Source: Bretschneidera sinensis
Taxonomy: Eukaryota; Streptophyta; Magnoliopsida; Brassicales; Akaniaceae
Length of the DNA stretch: 64,000 nucleotides
Direction: 5' to 3'
Assembly: GCA_023935145.1 (NCBI GenBank)
Contig: CM043698.1
Span: 14,244,001-14,308,000 of the forward strand
The notes under the pieces are model-generated. The model was not told the DNA's origin. It made no database searches and worked only from the letters and a program-made list of their open reading frames with translations. Below, one piece after another: positions 37,388-50,567 of this stretch. How positions within the stretch are numbered: the stretch's first letter is position 1; every line of letters begins with the position of its first letter. The position numbers and the translations under genes were made by a program.

Positions 37388-37540
37388 TTTGGCTCGATAT
37401 TAAACCCAATATTTAGATTAATTAATAATTTTAAAAAATTTATTAATAACATTAATATAAATATAAAATAAAAAATTAATATTATCAATAAAATTTTTAA
37501 TTAACCTAAACACAATAATTTAAATCATAACCGACTAAAA
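37388..37540. mobile_element. foldback MITE, copy 2
   Basis: Inverted halves share TTAGATTAATTAATAATTTT (left) and TTAGGTTAATTAAAAATTTT (reverse complement of right). The outer ends read TTTGGCTCG and its imperfect complement. Ends are approximate. Confidence 0.55.
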
Positions 37541-37974
37541 ATTTCTCAGGTTTTGTATCATCAAATGTCAATGTGGATGCTGTCCTTTTTTTCAATAGAA
37601 CTGATGAGTACTGGATGGGTTTTGTGGCTTTTGCTGGGCCCATTGCAAAGGTTGTCTTCGTCTTTTCCCAAACAGACAGTTTCCTCCTCTGACTCCATTT
37701 TGGCTGTGAGCTGAAAGTCCACTCTTTTTGCTATTTCTAATTTATTTCAGCAATCTAGACCTTCCAGTGGGGGTCCATTTTGCTTGCATTGAATACATAT
37801 CTTTATCTTATGCTGCGAGGTTCACGATAAGGATACTACACCCGCCCTTTTGAACCATTCACATATTTGATCACATATTAACATTAAGTATTAGAATGAT
37901 AGATTTCAAGAGGAATACTTAGTTAAATCGAATCTAAAGCTACTTCTTCTATCGAATCATCCATATTTGGTTAA

Positions 37975-38152
37975 ATTAGATTTAAAGTTAATGTTTTAAG
38001 TTCGTTCAAAACTTCACTGATAATTTTAAGGAATTTTATTGATAATATTATTTTTTTGATCCGACATGTCATTACTAGTAAATTTTTTCAAAATAACTTA
38101 TTAAATTTTGAACAGATCTAAAACTAATGATTTAAACATGATCTAATCAAAT
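37975..38152. mobile_element. foldback MITE, copy 3
   Basis: Outer ends ATTTGGTTAAATTA and, on the reverse complement of the right side, ATTTGATTAGATCA continue into TTTTAAGTTCGTTCAAAA and TTTTAGATCTGTTCAAAA. Inverted repeat of about 47 bp. TA flanks both ends, compatible with a Stowaway-type target site. Confidence 0.6.
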
Positions 38153-38856
38153 ATTTTTGGGACTTTGAATATAAATTTACTCTTTATTTATAAGAAATTA
38201 TACAGAGGAGTAAGAATTTATTTTAGCTTTTCAACAAAGTGACTATTTTTGGGACCCCTTTATGCGATAATGAAAGTGATTTTAAGTGGCTGCGAAATTT
38301 TCTCAGTATATTATTATGGAGCAAGAGGCACTAGTAAGTTGTAGCGGGGAAGACAAGCATTTTTTTATTTTTCTTTTATTTGCCAAACGTTAATCCACTA
38401 GATTGGAGAATAAATTCATATTCCCTTGTAAAAAAAGGCTTTGGTGGGTGAAGAATTCTGTAATTAGAAGCATCTAAATGAGTGATTGAAGAATAAAGAT
38501 AACTATTTGGATTATTCTGTAATCAAAATTTCCTCTTATTTGTTGTGTTGTAGGTGTTCAATGTCACCCAAATTTTATTCTTGTAAAAGTTGTAAGAATG
38601 CATTATTGATGGCTCCCATCCCCTTCTTATTTTAAACACTTTTAGTCAACGCAATTACCATTAAATATTCATTATGAAACATATGTGCATGCAACCAGTT
38701 GAGTATGTTTGGAGGGAAGGAAAAGAATGATATGAACGGAAAGGAAAAAGGATGCCCAAAATGCGACAGGTCACCAACAGAGGAAACATATGCGGTGCAG
38801 AGAGTGAGAGATATATAATGTTTTGTTTGGGAGGTGAAGGCTTTTCTCTTTGTTTA

Positions 38857-39050
38857 CTCCCTCTGCTCTAAATAATCGTGTATCAGCTAAGAATCTTGAA
38901 GGCTAGTTTGCCTTCGAAGTATTGAGAGATAATATGTATTTAAGAGAGTTAAGAGTATTAATTTTCCCTGATTATAATAACCTGAATGTCATTTTATAGC
39001 GAAAAAAGTGGAGGTGAGTCATTAAATAAAAACAGTTGAGATCGAAGGAG
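38857..39050. mobile_element. possible Stowaway-like MITE
   Basis: The left end after TA reads CTCCCTCTGCTCTAAATAAT, a good Stowaway terminus. The reverse complement of the right end reads CTCCTTCGATCTCAACTG, weaker, and the right flanking TA is not conserved. Confidence 0.45.
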
Positions 39051-39110
39051 AAAGAAACAATGGAGAATCAAGACCATACCATAGGTTTAGAAATATAATA
39101 ATCAATACCG

Positions 39111-39112
<2 letters not shown>

Positions 39113-39151
<39 letters not shown>
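39113..39151. repeat. (AT)n microsatellite
   Basis: Uninterrupted AT dinucleotide run of about 38 bp. Confidence 0.95.
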
Positions 39152-39154
<3 letters not shown>

Positions 39155-40329
39155 TAATGTGTATCTTTTTACTGAAAAAATGTAGGCAAAGAAATATGCC
39201 TAGATATTTACCCGTTTTCGTTGTTAAGGACCCGTATAGCTTGATTCGAGTCTCTTGCTTGGTTGAAAACAGCAACTGCATGCCCAGTAGGCATTTTAAT
39301 TTTTTTGCTTTTTCTTTTCTTGTCTTTTTCTAAACTTTTCGTACTAACCAAACGCAGACGGTGAAGCTGCCAACCCTTTTGTAGAGGCCACGGCGGTTTG
39401 TGATTTTACGTGTAACTGACTTAGGTGAAACCCATTCCTGCTTTTATTTATTTTTTGGTGAATTATAGTGCATTTCCTTTAATTTTATTGAAATTATATT
39501 AACATTCAAAATTTTTTAAAACTTAAATTTCGTTTAAAAACATCAATTTTTTATTATCAACCAATTTAAAATAATTTTTTTAAATAATAAAAATTTTAAC
39601 TAAATTTTATTATGATTAAAATACTTTTTGTTAAAATATTTCCAAATTACATCACACCACCCTATTTTTTCCCCTAAATTACAGCTCTACAATGCCATTC
39701 AAATACCAACACTACAGCCTCCTGACTTCTAAAGATAGAACACTTAACCCCAACATCGTATAGCCTATGAAGAATCCAGGCTACCTGACTCTCTAGAAAA
39801 GCTAGATTAAAATAGCAATGATTGTTTTGGTAAAAGCCATTGATCTTTTATGATTGATGGATGATGGACTAGACCATAAGGACTCCGTATATCGATGAAA
39901 TGACGAACGAAAGTGTCTTAAGAATTTAATTTATTCTCCTCAGCTTTCCATCAATCAAATTGAGTGCTCTAATGGGCAAAGGTCACATCTATGAACATGA
40001 AGTGGGCCGTTTATGAGCCAGACTTTTGCTTCAATTTAAAGTGGTAAAATGTAAAGCCCATTTTCAGGCCTTGTTGTTGTTGTTGGGTAATTGGCCTTGT
40101 CCAAAATACCTAAACTGCTGGTCTGGACCAGACTGCCTCTTCATTTGTCCAAGTAAATAGGCAAAAAGAAAAAATTAAGGAGGATTTATATACAATTATT
40201 TAGGGTATGTTTGTCTTAACTGCTTATTCTGTTGTAAATATTTTAAAATGATTGAGGTGTATCAAATTATTGCCTCTACTTATATTTTCGTTCAAATTTC
40301 AACGGAAAAACATGCGTGTCACTCTTTAA

Positions 40330-43300
40330 AACCACATGAACACATTATATAAAATCACAATCATATATGATATTTGAAGGAAAAGGTGACTTGTAATAAA
40401 TATCTCAGTTAGAATTTGGATAAAGTGTGATATTGGGTAATTTGATATACCCTATAATGTAGCTATTTAGGGCTCAATTAATCTATTTTAAAATCAAAAG
40501 AATTTGATAAAGTAACCTAAATTTGAGGAACAGATAATAATTAAGATTGTATTATTTAAATACCCATCTAAAACACTTCAAAATTTTTATTAAAAATTAT
40601 TATTCAAATTTTCAAATAATTATTTTATAAAATAAAATAAAAAAAGTAAGGAAGAATTTCTCATTTGGTGTAAACACTGATAACACCCCCGATCATCAGT
40701 GACAAGCAAACGACGAACAATAGATTAACACGATCTTTTTCCTGGTCGTTTGATAAGGATCATGATCATCTCATGGTGAGTAACCATTAGATCTAACCAC
40801 TGATCGTGTAACGACCCATCCCGGGTTGGCTACCCTCGAAATGGTGTTATCACATTTTGAAATCTCAGCACGACACATATATGCAACAATAAAAATAAAT
40901 AACACCAATCGAAATATTCTCATAATCCTCAACCCTCCACAGGGAAATTACATCAATCTGATATTTAAACATTCTTTACAACGTACCATGCATGAATATT
41001 TACAAATAATTTTTTTTTTCATTTTCTTTTCCCATTAGTCTGAGGATGATGACAAGTACGTGGCTCACAAAAAATAATTTCTTCTGAACCTCAACTCACC
41101 AAACTATTTGTCAAGCATGCCACCTGAAAATCATTGTACAATGAGGGGTGAGCTTCACAAGTTCAGTGAATTTAATTTACTAAAAGTATTCCAAATACCA
41201 TAAATAGTCCTTTAATATTTGATCTTTTATTTTTTTCACATAACCCAATGACAACTTTCTACTATCATTATACATGTCATAAGATTCATTCTCTATCAAT
41301 AATTATTCTCAATCCTTGGTCCACCTTAAGACTATCAGTTATCTCATAATTACCTCGTAATGAGGTTCACATCATAAAGTCTACCATTTAAATAAGTCTT
41401 ATCACCATAATTGTCTCTTTCTATGAGATTCAATCATCTATAATTAATTTCACAATAATATACCACATCTCAGCATTTCAAAAATCTCATCATCATAGCT
41501 GTCTCGTTTTCTATGAGACTCAACCATTTATAATTAAATTCACAATAATATACCACATTTCAGCATTTCAATAATCTTATCATCATAGCTGTCTCTTTTT
41601 ATGAGACTCAGTCATCTTTCATGACAATATACCATATCTCAGCTTTTCAACAATATTTTCATCATAACTGTCTCTTTCTGTGAGACTCAATCATCTATAA
41701 TTATATTCACGATGATACATCACACCTCAACATCTCAATAATGCAGCAATAATTAAAACAGATGCAAATGCATAAATGATTATGATGGGAACGTCTTCCC
41801 ACCTATCGACAGGTTGTTATTATCTCAGACCGGCTCTCTCTCGATTCTTTACTTTGCAACTTAGTCCCGGTTGTCACGGAATTTTTCAGCATATACCGGT
41901 TGTCACGGTATCACTTTTATTTCCAGCATATACCGACTGTCACAGTTATTTCATTAGACCGGCTGCCTTCCCAGTTCTTTTCTTTTTCATTTAATGCATA
42001 TGTATATGAGCAATTATATGAAATATGCATATAAATAGCAATATAAAAACAACATATAAATTTAAAACACTTAAATTATCTATCCTGATTTTTCTCAAAT
42101 TTATATAACAAAAGGTCTACAAATTTCCTCTCATCCCAAATCATATCAAATCATCCATCCAGGTTTGTCAAGATCCACTAAAATTCATCTCAAATCACAT
42201 CAACTCATTCATAAAAACTTATCAAGATCCACTAAGATTCATCTCAAATCACATCAATTCATCCATCAAAACTTATCAATATCCACTAAAATTCATTTCA
42301 TCATAATTCATATTAAAACATCAATATATCTCATTAATAATTTATTAATTGCTTTTATTCTCAAATAAACTTATGATTTCCAAAAATATAATTTCTCACC
42401 GAGAAATATTTCTACATGTCCAAATTTCCTATCATATCCATAAATCAATTTTCCATCTATCACCCAAACATATTTTAATAATTAAATTTAATATTATCAC
42501 CAAATAATTGATTTTATTTTATCTAGACTACTTAAAGTAAATCCAACTCACCACCTAGCTCTTAAAGCTACCCGTGGATCACCTCCTTGCCTTTCTTATT
42601 TTTCTCAAAAATTCCTCTGGTTGTAGATCGTCAACACCTGAGATCATATTTATGCAAATTTTCTAATTTATTCTTCAATTTGATATAAACCACACACTTG
42701 AAAAATTCCCACTTTTACTTCCTGGGAATTTTATAAATATCAGAAATTCAAAAATAAACATTACGTTATTACCTTATGATATTGATAGCTTCTCATGATC
42801 CTCTATGAAATTTAACAGAAAATCCCTTCAAAATTTTGCTCTTTCAGCATTTCTTTAAGTCCCCAATTACTTTGAGAAAACAAGAATTTGAAAGAAACTG
42901 AACGAAATCGTTCAGTATACAACTTATACATATATATATATATATATATAAGCAAAATTTGCTTCAGCTGTTGCCCCCCTCCCAATTCTTTAGCATTTTA
43001 CAAAGCCTCCACGTTTCAAAAACGTGGAAGACTCTCTCTCCCCTCACAAATTCACTTGGCAGCAGGTATTGTCACCTGCTGCCACCTTTCTTTGACTTTT
43101 TTTTTTGAAAAAATTCTCACTTTTACTTCCTGAGAATTTTATAAATATCAGAAATTCAAAAATAAACACTATGTTATTACTTTATGATATTGATAGCTTC
43201 TCATGATCCTCTATGAAATTCCACAGAAAATTCTTTCAAAATTTTGCTCTTTCAGCATTTCTTTAAGTCCCAAATTACTTTGAGAAAACAAGAATTTAAA

Positions 43301-45540
43301 AGAAACTGAACGAAATCGTTCAGTATACAACTTATACATATATATAAGCGAAATTTGCTTCAGCTGTTGCCCCCCTCACAATTCTTCAGCATTTTACAAA
43401 GCCTCCACGTTTAAAAAACGTGGAGGACTCTCTCTCCCCTCACAAATTCACTTGGCAGCAGGTATTGCCACCTGCTGCCACCTTTCTTTGACTTTTATTT
43501 TTTATTTTTATTTTTTTTAAAACAAAATTTTAATATATATATTTTCTTTTTCTTTTTCCTTTCTTCTTTCTGGACGTTCTAGACGTCCAGATTTGCTTTT
43601 TTACTATCCACTATTCACGATTTACTATTCATGATTTTTTTTAAGAATTATTTTATTCAATACTAATCCTTCGCATAAATATATTATTTAAATTTCATAA
43701 CATATTTATCAAATTACTTATTTACCCTTAATTCACGAATACGGGTATTACAGATCGTGATCCATCTTGTGAATTTTTACAACCACATGAAAACATGATA
43801 TAAAATCACAATCATATATAATATTTAGATGAAAATGTGATTTGTAATAAGTATCTCAGTTAGAATTTAGATAGAAGCGTGATCTTGAGTAATTTGATAT
43901 ACCTTGTAATGTAGCTATTTAGGGCTCAATTAATCTATTTTAAAATCAAAAGAATTTGATAAAGTAACCTAAATTTGAGGAACAGATAATAATTAAAATT
44001 GTATTATTTAAATACCCATCTAAAGCATTTAAATTTTTTTATTAAAAATTATTATTCAAATTTTCAAATAATTATTTTATAAAATAAAATAAAAAAGTAA
44101 GGAAGAATTTCTCATTTGGTGTAAACACTGATGACACCCCCGATCATTAGTGACAGGCAAACGACGAACAATAGATTAACACGATATTTTTCCTGGCCGT
44201 TTGATAAGGATCATGATCATCTCATCAAAAGAATTTGATAAAGTAACCTAAATTTGAGGAAGAGATAATAATTAAGACTGTATTATTTAAATACCCATCT
44301 AAAGCACTTAAATTTTTTTATTAAAAATTATTATTCAAATTTTCAAATAATTATTTTATAAAATAAAATAAAAAAGTAAGGAAGAATTTCTCATTTGGTG
44401 TAAACACTGATGACACCCCCGATCATCAGTGACAGGCAAACGACGAACAATAGATTAACACGATCTTTTTCCTGGCCGTTTGATAAGGATCATGATCATC
44501 TCATGGTGAGTAACCGTTAGATCTAACCACTGACCGTGATCCATCTTGTGAATTTTTACAACCATATGAACACATGATATAAAATCACAATCATATATAA
44601 TATTTAGACGAAAACGTGACTTGTAATAAGTATCTCAGTTAGAATTTAGATAAAAGCGTGATGTTGAGTAATTTGATATACCCTGTAATGTAGCTATTTA
44701 GGGCTCAATTAATCTATTTTAAAATCAAAGAATTTGATAAAGTAACCTAAATTTGAGGAACAAATAATAATTAAGACTGTATTATTTAAATTAAAAATTT
44801 TATTCAAATTTTCAAATAATTATTTTATAAAATAAAATAAAAAAGTAAGGAAGAATTTCTCATTTGGTGTAAACACTGATGACACCCCCGATCATCAGTG
44901 ACAGGCAAACGACGAACAATAGATTAACACAATATTTTTCCTGGTCGTTTGATAAGGATCATGATCATCTAATGGTAATCATCTCATGGTGAGTAACCAT
45001 TAGATCTAACCACTGATCATGATCCATCTTGTGAATTTTTACAACCACATGAACACATGATATAAAATCACAAACATATATAATATTTAGACGAAAACGT
45101 GACTTATAATAAGTATCTCAGTTAGAATTTAGATAGAAGTGTGATGTTGAGTAATTTGATATACCCTGTAATGTAGCTATTTAGGGCTCAATTAATCTAT
45201 TTTAAAATCAAAAGAATTTGATAAAGTAACCTAAATTTGAGGAACATATAATAATTAAGACTGTATTATTTAAATACCCATCAAGCACTTAAAATTTTTT
45301 ATTAAAAATTATTATTCAAATTTTCAACTAATTATTTTATAAAATAAAATAAAAAAATAAGGAAGAATTTCTCATTTGGTGTAAACACTGATGACACCCC
45401 TGATCATCAGTGACTGGCAAACGACGAACAATATATATATTAACACGATCTTTTTCCTGACCGTTTGATAAGGATCATGATCATCTCATGGTGAGTAACC
45501 GTTGATCTAACCACTGATCGTGATCCATCTTATGAATTTT
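40330..45540. repeat. tandem array of about 470-bp units, interrupted by a solo LTR
   Basis: Unit copies lie at about 40330-40806, 43753-44225, 44226-44533 (5'-truncated), 44534-45016 and 45017-45517, with a fragment after that. Each full unit contains GTGATCCATCTTGTGAATTT, GTAGCTATTTAGGGCTCAAT, CATTTGGTGTAAACACTGAT, CACCCCCGATCATCAGTGAC and GGATCATGATCATCTCATGG. The last is a partial palindrome. No open frame is conserved between units. The first unit is separated from the rest by the insertion at 40807-43752 and resumes exactly after it. Confidence 0.9.
40807..43752. mobile_element. large solo LTR (probable gypsy type), TSD GATCG
   Basis: A 2946-bp insertion begins TGTAACGACCC and ends GGGTATTACA, the TG..CA termini typical of some gypsy LTRs. 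It is flanked by GATCG at 40802-40806 and 43753-43757, and the host repeat is continuous across the site. No primer-binding site, no second LTR and no coding domain is visible. It contains internal repeats: period about 100 bp at 41300-41760 (TCTCAGCATTTCAA, GTCTC-TATGAGACTCA), period about 54 bp at 42160-42300, and a duplication of about 415 bp (42697-43105 and 43110-43495). Confidence 0.75.
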
Positions 45541-45881
45541 GAAATTTTTTATAAATGAAATACTTTAAAAATATTGTGAAAATTTTTATGTTGTTTTAAA
45601 TTCGATCTAACCAATAATTACTGCAGCAGAGTTGGCACCCATTTTGCAAGGAAATTGCTAATTATTGAAACCTGAAAAAAAAAAAAAAAAACACTCACAA
45701 AAAAAGTGCCAACAAGCTTAGGCATTGGATTTACTGACCTTTAGCTTTTCTGGAAGAAAATACAAAGTCATGGCAGCATACATAGAGTATTCACTCCTAC
45801 AATCACTGACAACAGAAATGATCTGGGCAGATTTCTCCTTTTGAATCCTTCCAAGAAACCAAAATGAGACACCCTTAGGAC

Positions 45882-48878
45882 TTAGGATGCGGCCCTCCAT
45901 TGTAGCTCAATTTGAATCCGACCATTCTTTGAGTCAATGAGATGGTACTTCTCGTTGATTCTTTTGTTGTTAACAACATCAGCCAGGTTTATATCAACAT
46001 AACCCAGTGTTTCCTGATAGGTAAACATACAACGAAAACGAACAACTTGTGTATTTAATGATATGGATCAAACAAAAAATAGGATCGTTTTCTCACGTTA
46101 TAAAGAAACAGAAAATGTTCTTAAAGTAGATAGGTGGTCTTAAGTTCAAAGCAAAATGTACCTTGGGATGCAGCAGTCCCATTCTTGATGAGGAACTAAT
46201 CACTTCCACATGAAGTCTATCATTCATTGGTGGTTCCTCCAGCATATATTGAAATTCTTCTTCCCATCTTGGATCTCTGTTTTTCTTAAAACGCTGTATC
46301 AATGCCAAACATGATCATCAACTTGTAGAAAAATAATTCAGAATCCATGACAAGAATGGAATACATAAAGGCATTTAAGCAATTTAGAAGAAGCAGCAAT
46401 ATGCGTAAGGGTGACAACCTATTACCAACGAATGAGTCCCGAACTCCCCATACTTCAACCCCGCTTTAAAATCGAATTCAAGCTCTCATTATGTACTAGA
46501 AACTCCACCAATTATAACCCAAATAAACTATAAATGCAGGCCGGATTTGACAATTCTCTCCCAGATTTCAATTGATATGATTAACTGTTAGGAAAGTGAA
46601 CTGCTACTCCCACTAAATTGTTCCAATGAACATATATTATTTCATTAAATTAAATCATATAAAATAAGATGTATTGCTAACTGAAGGCTTCTCCTGTAAA
46701 AATTGAGTTTTCAGTATTGTAAGGAGAGCTATGCATCTAAGGGAAACTATGCTCACGCAAGCTCTCTTAGATATGCATGTTAAGGCATACCTTGGTTTTT
46801 TTCTCCTCCCCTCTGAACAGCAAACGGACTGATGGATTTGTATGGTACTTTCCTTCAACATCCGCAGCCTCATGTACGGTAACCACAAGCAAACCACCAG
46901 TAGCAGGTGTTCCTTCAGGAGCCTTTTTTACCTCATTTGAATCTTCATTATCATCTGGTATCTCGCTATCCTTAAAAGATTTGTAGACCACTTCCAAAAC
47001 AAGTTGCCCACGTGACTTCTCATTCTGAACATCATTTGGGTCCATATTTTTCAGCAGATTAAGTGTCATAACTTTTGGCTCATCAAGTGTAAGCTCTTTT
47101 AATGGAATGGCGTTGACACCCATCTTGTCATGTTTCCCAACCTACGTAGGAGTTAACATACAGCTTGAGAAATATTAAAAATGAAAATACACACGTGCAT
47201 CACGTAAAACAGAAGACTTGAGTTGTATCACAGATAAGGAATCGGTATAGGTTAGGCAAGGATGTGATCCACCAGAAAGTAAATGTACCAACAAAAGCCT
47301 GAAAAAATAAAGCTGCGCCCCATTCTCTCACATGTTGAAAATTAAAAGCCTGAAATGCCTTCCAGGGGGTCAACTCAGACCTCATGGTTAATCAGGAGAA
47401 CCCTTCAAATGAGCTATACCTGTTCCCAATCATAGACACTTATTTCCAAGGCTTGAGATTCCGGATCTTTAACAACCATAGTAAATTCCTCATTCCATTC
47501 GGGGTTCAAGTTGTTGAGTTTCACAGTTGTTTTCTTTTCGGGAAGCTTGTCCTCAGAGAGTTTTAATTTCACATAAGGGTCTGATTTCCCAAGGATATCT
47601 TTCTTTTTAAGCTTCATTGCTCTAAGAACTTTCACAGTGAGAATTCCGACAGGTTTCTTCATGGCTCTGCCAATTTCAAGGACAAAATTAGAAAGTCCTA
47701 GCAAAATGTCTTGATGCTCTAAGTTGAAAGTAATAAGCACACTTACTTAGTAGGATCCATTATTTGTACTTCTAGGGTTTTAGGCCAAAGGTACATATTT
47801 GCCACTTGATCTTTTATGAGCTCCTGGAGTTAAGCCAAGAAAAATGAAAAAAAAAGTATACTTGGGAAACTTAAACAGAATTTTCGAAATACAGATGTCC
47901 AACGGAAATGCAGTCAATCCATTACATCTGGGACACATAACTATCACACCCATTGTTGATTGAGGAGAGATATACCTTCCATGAGAACAGGGACGATCCA
48001 GAATTATTGAACAGTGGGGGAAAAGTTATTAAAGAATACTTATTTATAGTTTAAAAGAACCAAAGAAAAAAGACACTTTCACATATTTGAAAATGCTTTT
48101 TATCATTTCTAATTCTTATAAACCGGTTGGAAATTAACGGCAACTTTTCGTGTTTCAAGGGTAATTTTCACTGACTATTATTGGAGTGTGGGAGAACTAA
48201 AAATGTTAATCGGGGCATTTTAAAATCTCAATAACAATTTACGTAAAGGTTATTGGGATTTCAGTGGGGGCAGGGTACCCAACTGGGCCTAATGCCTTGC
48301 ATGAGAACGAGAAACAAAAACTAGAGATGTTACCTGGACAAAGCTGTATAGGCCAGGAATTGACATTACATCTGCTCCAAGCAACTTCAGTCCGAAGTCA
48401 ACATGTGGCTGCAAAATCAGAAAGAAGGAAAAGATACAATGAAGCTAGGATCATCGTGGACAATCACCCGAGGCATGTCTATTTCTTTTAAAGTTAGAAA
48501 CAAAGAGATGAGCTTTTAAAATAAGTTTTAGATTGCCTAGAATCATTCTCTTCATAAGAACTTTTTGAACGCTTGCATATTATCCTTCAAACAGTAGTTA
48601 ATGTCCCTCACTGTGGTTCAAACAAACTAATAGATACCACAACCTTGACTGCCGACTAAAATATTTCCTCACATAACAATTAATTAATAATTTACCATGT
48701 ATAATTGTGACCATTGCCACACACCTTTTCCATGAGAGAAACACATATTTTGGCAAAACAAGGAAAGGATGAAACCAAAGGCCCCAAGGTGATACGTGGA
48801 GTAGCAAATACTTGCAAATCAACGACCTGAAACATTCTAAAGAAATCAGTACTTACTCCTTAGTGGAAACTCACACCA

Positions 48879-48970
<92 letters not shown>

Positions 48971-50567
48971 GTATTTTCATGCATGTTCTATTCCCCTTCA
49001 TCCGTAGATACATAAGCAAATACCTGAACAGTGGCTCGCAACCCAAATGCTTTAACTGCAACAATGATGTTAGGATTCCCTGCCCATTTCATTGATGGTT
49101 CCATGATCAATTCCTTCTCATCAGTTACATAAACTTTCATTCCTGACATAATAAGATCAAATCAAGAATGAGGAAGAAACAATATGCAATTTGGTCTAGA
49201 AGACTAAGTGGTAACAGTAAACAAATGAAGTCCAAACTAGAAGCAGCAAGGTCTAAGATTACATTCAAATAAATGCTAATTAATTGTGGTGGTACATGAT
49301 TGCTGGTAATGCTAAATTAAATTGCAGCTTTTCAAGCATTATAATAATTTTAAAAAAAAAAGAAGCAAACAGCTACGAAGGAATCATAACTATCCAATTT
49401 AAAATGAATAATATGTCTGCAATCGTGGGGGATTTTGTGCATCTCTGTATGTGTGCAATCGCGGGGGACTATGTGCAGTGTGAAAGAGGGAGGAGTGAGA
49501 GAACAAGAAAACCTGGAAAAGTTGGTGGTAGGGAGCCCAACGTAAGTGTTTCAAATTCAACAGAGTCAATTTTGAACTTTGGAATCTGCTCAGCAATAAT
49601 GGGCTTCGCAATGTCCCTCGCAGTCTTGCAAATTGCCTGGAAAACTTGGAGCGTTAACACTAATACCTACAGGTTCAAGGAAATTACAAAACAAACAAAC
49701 AAAAAAAAAAAACAAAGACCACAAGAGTAGATCAAACATCATTATAGTTTCACATACTCTGTCCAGATAAGGCCACATAGTCTCAATAAATTTGTTAAGC
49801 CAGTCAACCTTCACAAAAACAAGACTTTAGAGGCATTTTGTAAAACCTACATAAGAACAAAGAAGAAAAAGGTACCAGCAAGCAAAAACATACACGATCA
49901 AAATCTGGATTTTTCACCCATAGGGGTATTTCTGGAAGCCATCGCTGCAAGGTTTCTGAGTTTTGCTCAACTAAAGGACGAATCTCGGGACCCTGGACGA
50001 GTGAACAACCAGAACAGATGAGAATGCAACCAATTCATAAATGGTTGACAAAGAACTAATCATGGCCCTTAACACAATTTTATGTTGATTCTAGTTTCCT
50101 ATATCATTCATTTGCGTACAGAGATATTGAATATATTCCCATTGTCTTAAAAATATGAAATACAAAACATTAAAAAGTACCATATACTTGCAAAATGTAC
50201 CCTATCTGCATCACTAGATTCAGATTATAACCCAGGAATATATCACTCTCATTTAGCTAGAATAACCCAGAAACCTGCTGTTGTCTAGAATTGATTGTAC
50301 AATAGTACATAAACTAAATCACTATGCAAAAACATAAATAAATAAATTAACCAAAAACAATCCAAGATAACAAAACGAAGAATCCGAAAATGTCTAAATA
50401 CAATAAAACCAAAACATAATCAGAACTGGTGAGACAACAGGAAGTGGAAAACATACATCGACATCAGTTGGCTGGAAGTAGATGAATAAAAAGTACCCTA
50501 TCACAATTCCAATTGTAGTTCCAATGCCAAAACCAAAAGCACCCAATATGGTACTGAAGATACCCAT
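45882..50567 (-). CDS. SYT2: plant synaptotagmin 2 (SMP + C2A + C2B)
   Basis: Membrane-tethering protein of the E-Syt/NTMC2 type that exchanges lipid or links membranes at contact sites (family knowledge). Twelve exons: 50457-50567, 49894-49992, 49758-49808, 49513-49636, 49024-49142, 48725-48826, 48334-48408, 47747-47823, 47420-47666, 46791-47141, 46162-46293, 45882-46013. All junctions are GT-AG and in phase; the product is 539 aa, within the usual 537-541. The N-terminal membrane anchor is residues 2-32 (FGFGIGTTIGIVIGYFLFIY). The SMP domain spans about 66-250 (KIDSVEFETLTLGSLPPTF, MEKPHVDFGLKLLGADVMS). C2A starts about 256 with acidic calcium ligands in KKKDILGKSDPYV and YDWEQVGKHDKMG. C2B starts about 417 and has VEGKYHTNPSV in place of the usual aspartates. 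The MGIFSTILG start, YFQPTDVD and the IQIELQWR end fit SYT2 rather than SYT1 or SYT3. The ATG at 50567 is chosen because the upstream extension has only a non-ATG start. Confidence 0.96.
48881..48965. repeat. compound (TA)n(GA)n microsatellite in SYT2 intron 5
   Basis: A TA run of about 56 bp is followed directly by a GA run of about 29 bp, between exon 5 (49024-49142) and exon 6 (48725-48826). Seen directly. Confidence 0.95.

Larger units (their letters stand above)
35778..40325. other. CLV1 upstream intergenic DNA
   Basis: No coding gene is recognised. It holds three related foldback elements, a Stowaway-like segment and an AT microsatellite, listed separately. The proximal 300 bp upstream of CLV1 are the likely leader and promoter. 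Confidence 0.6.
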
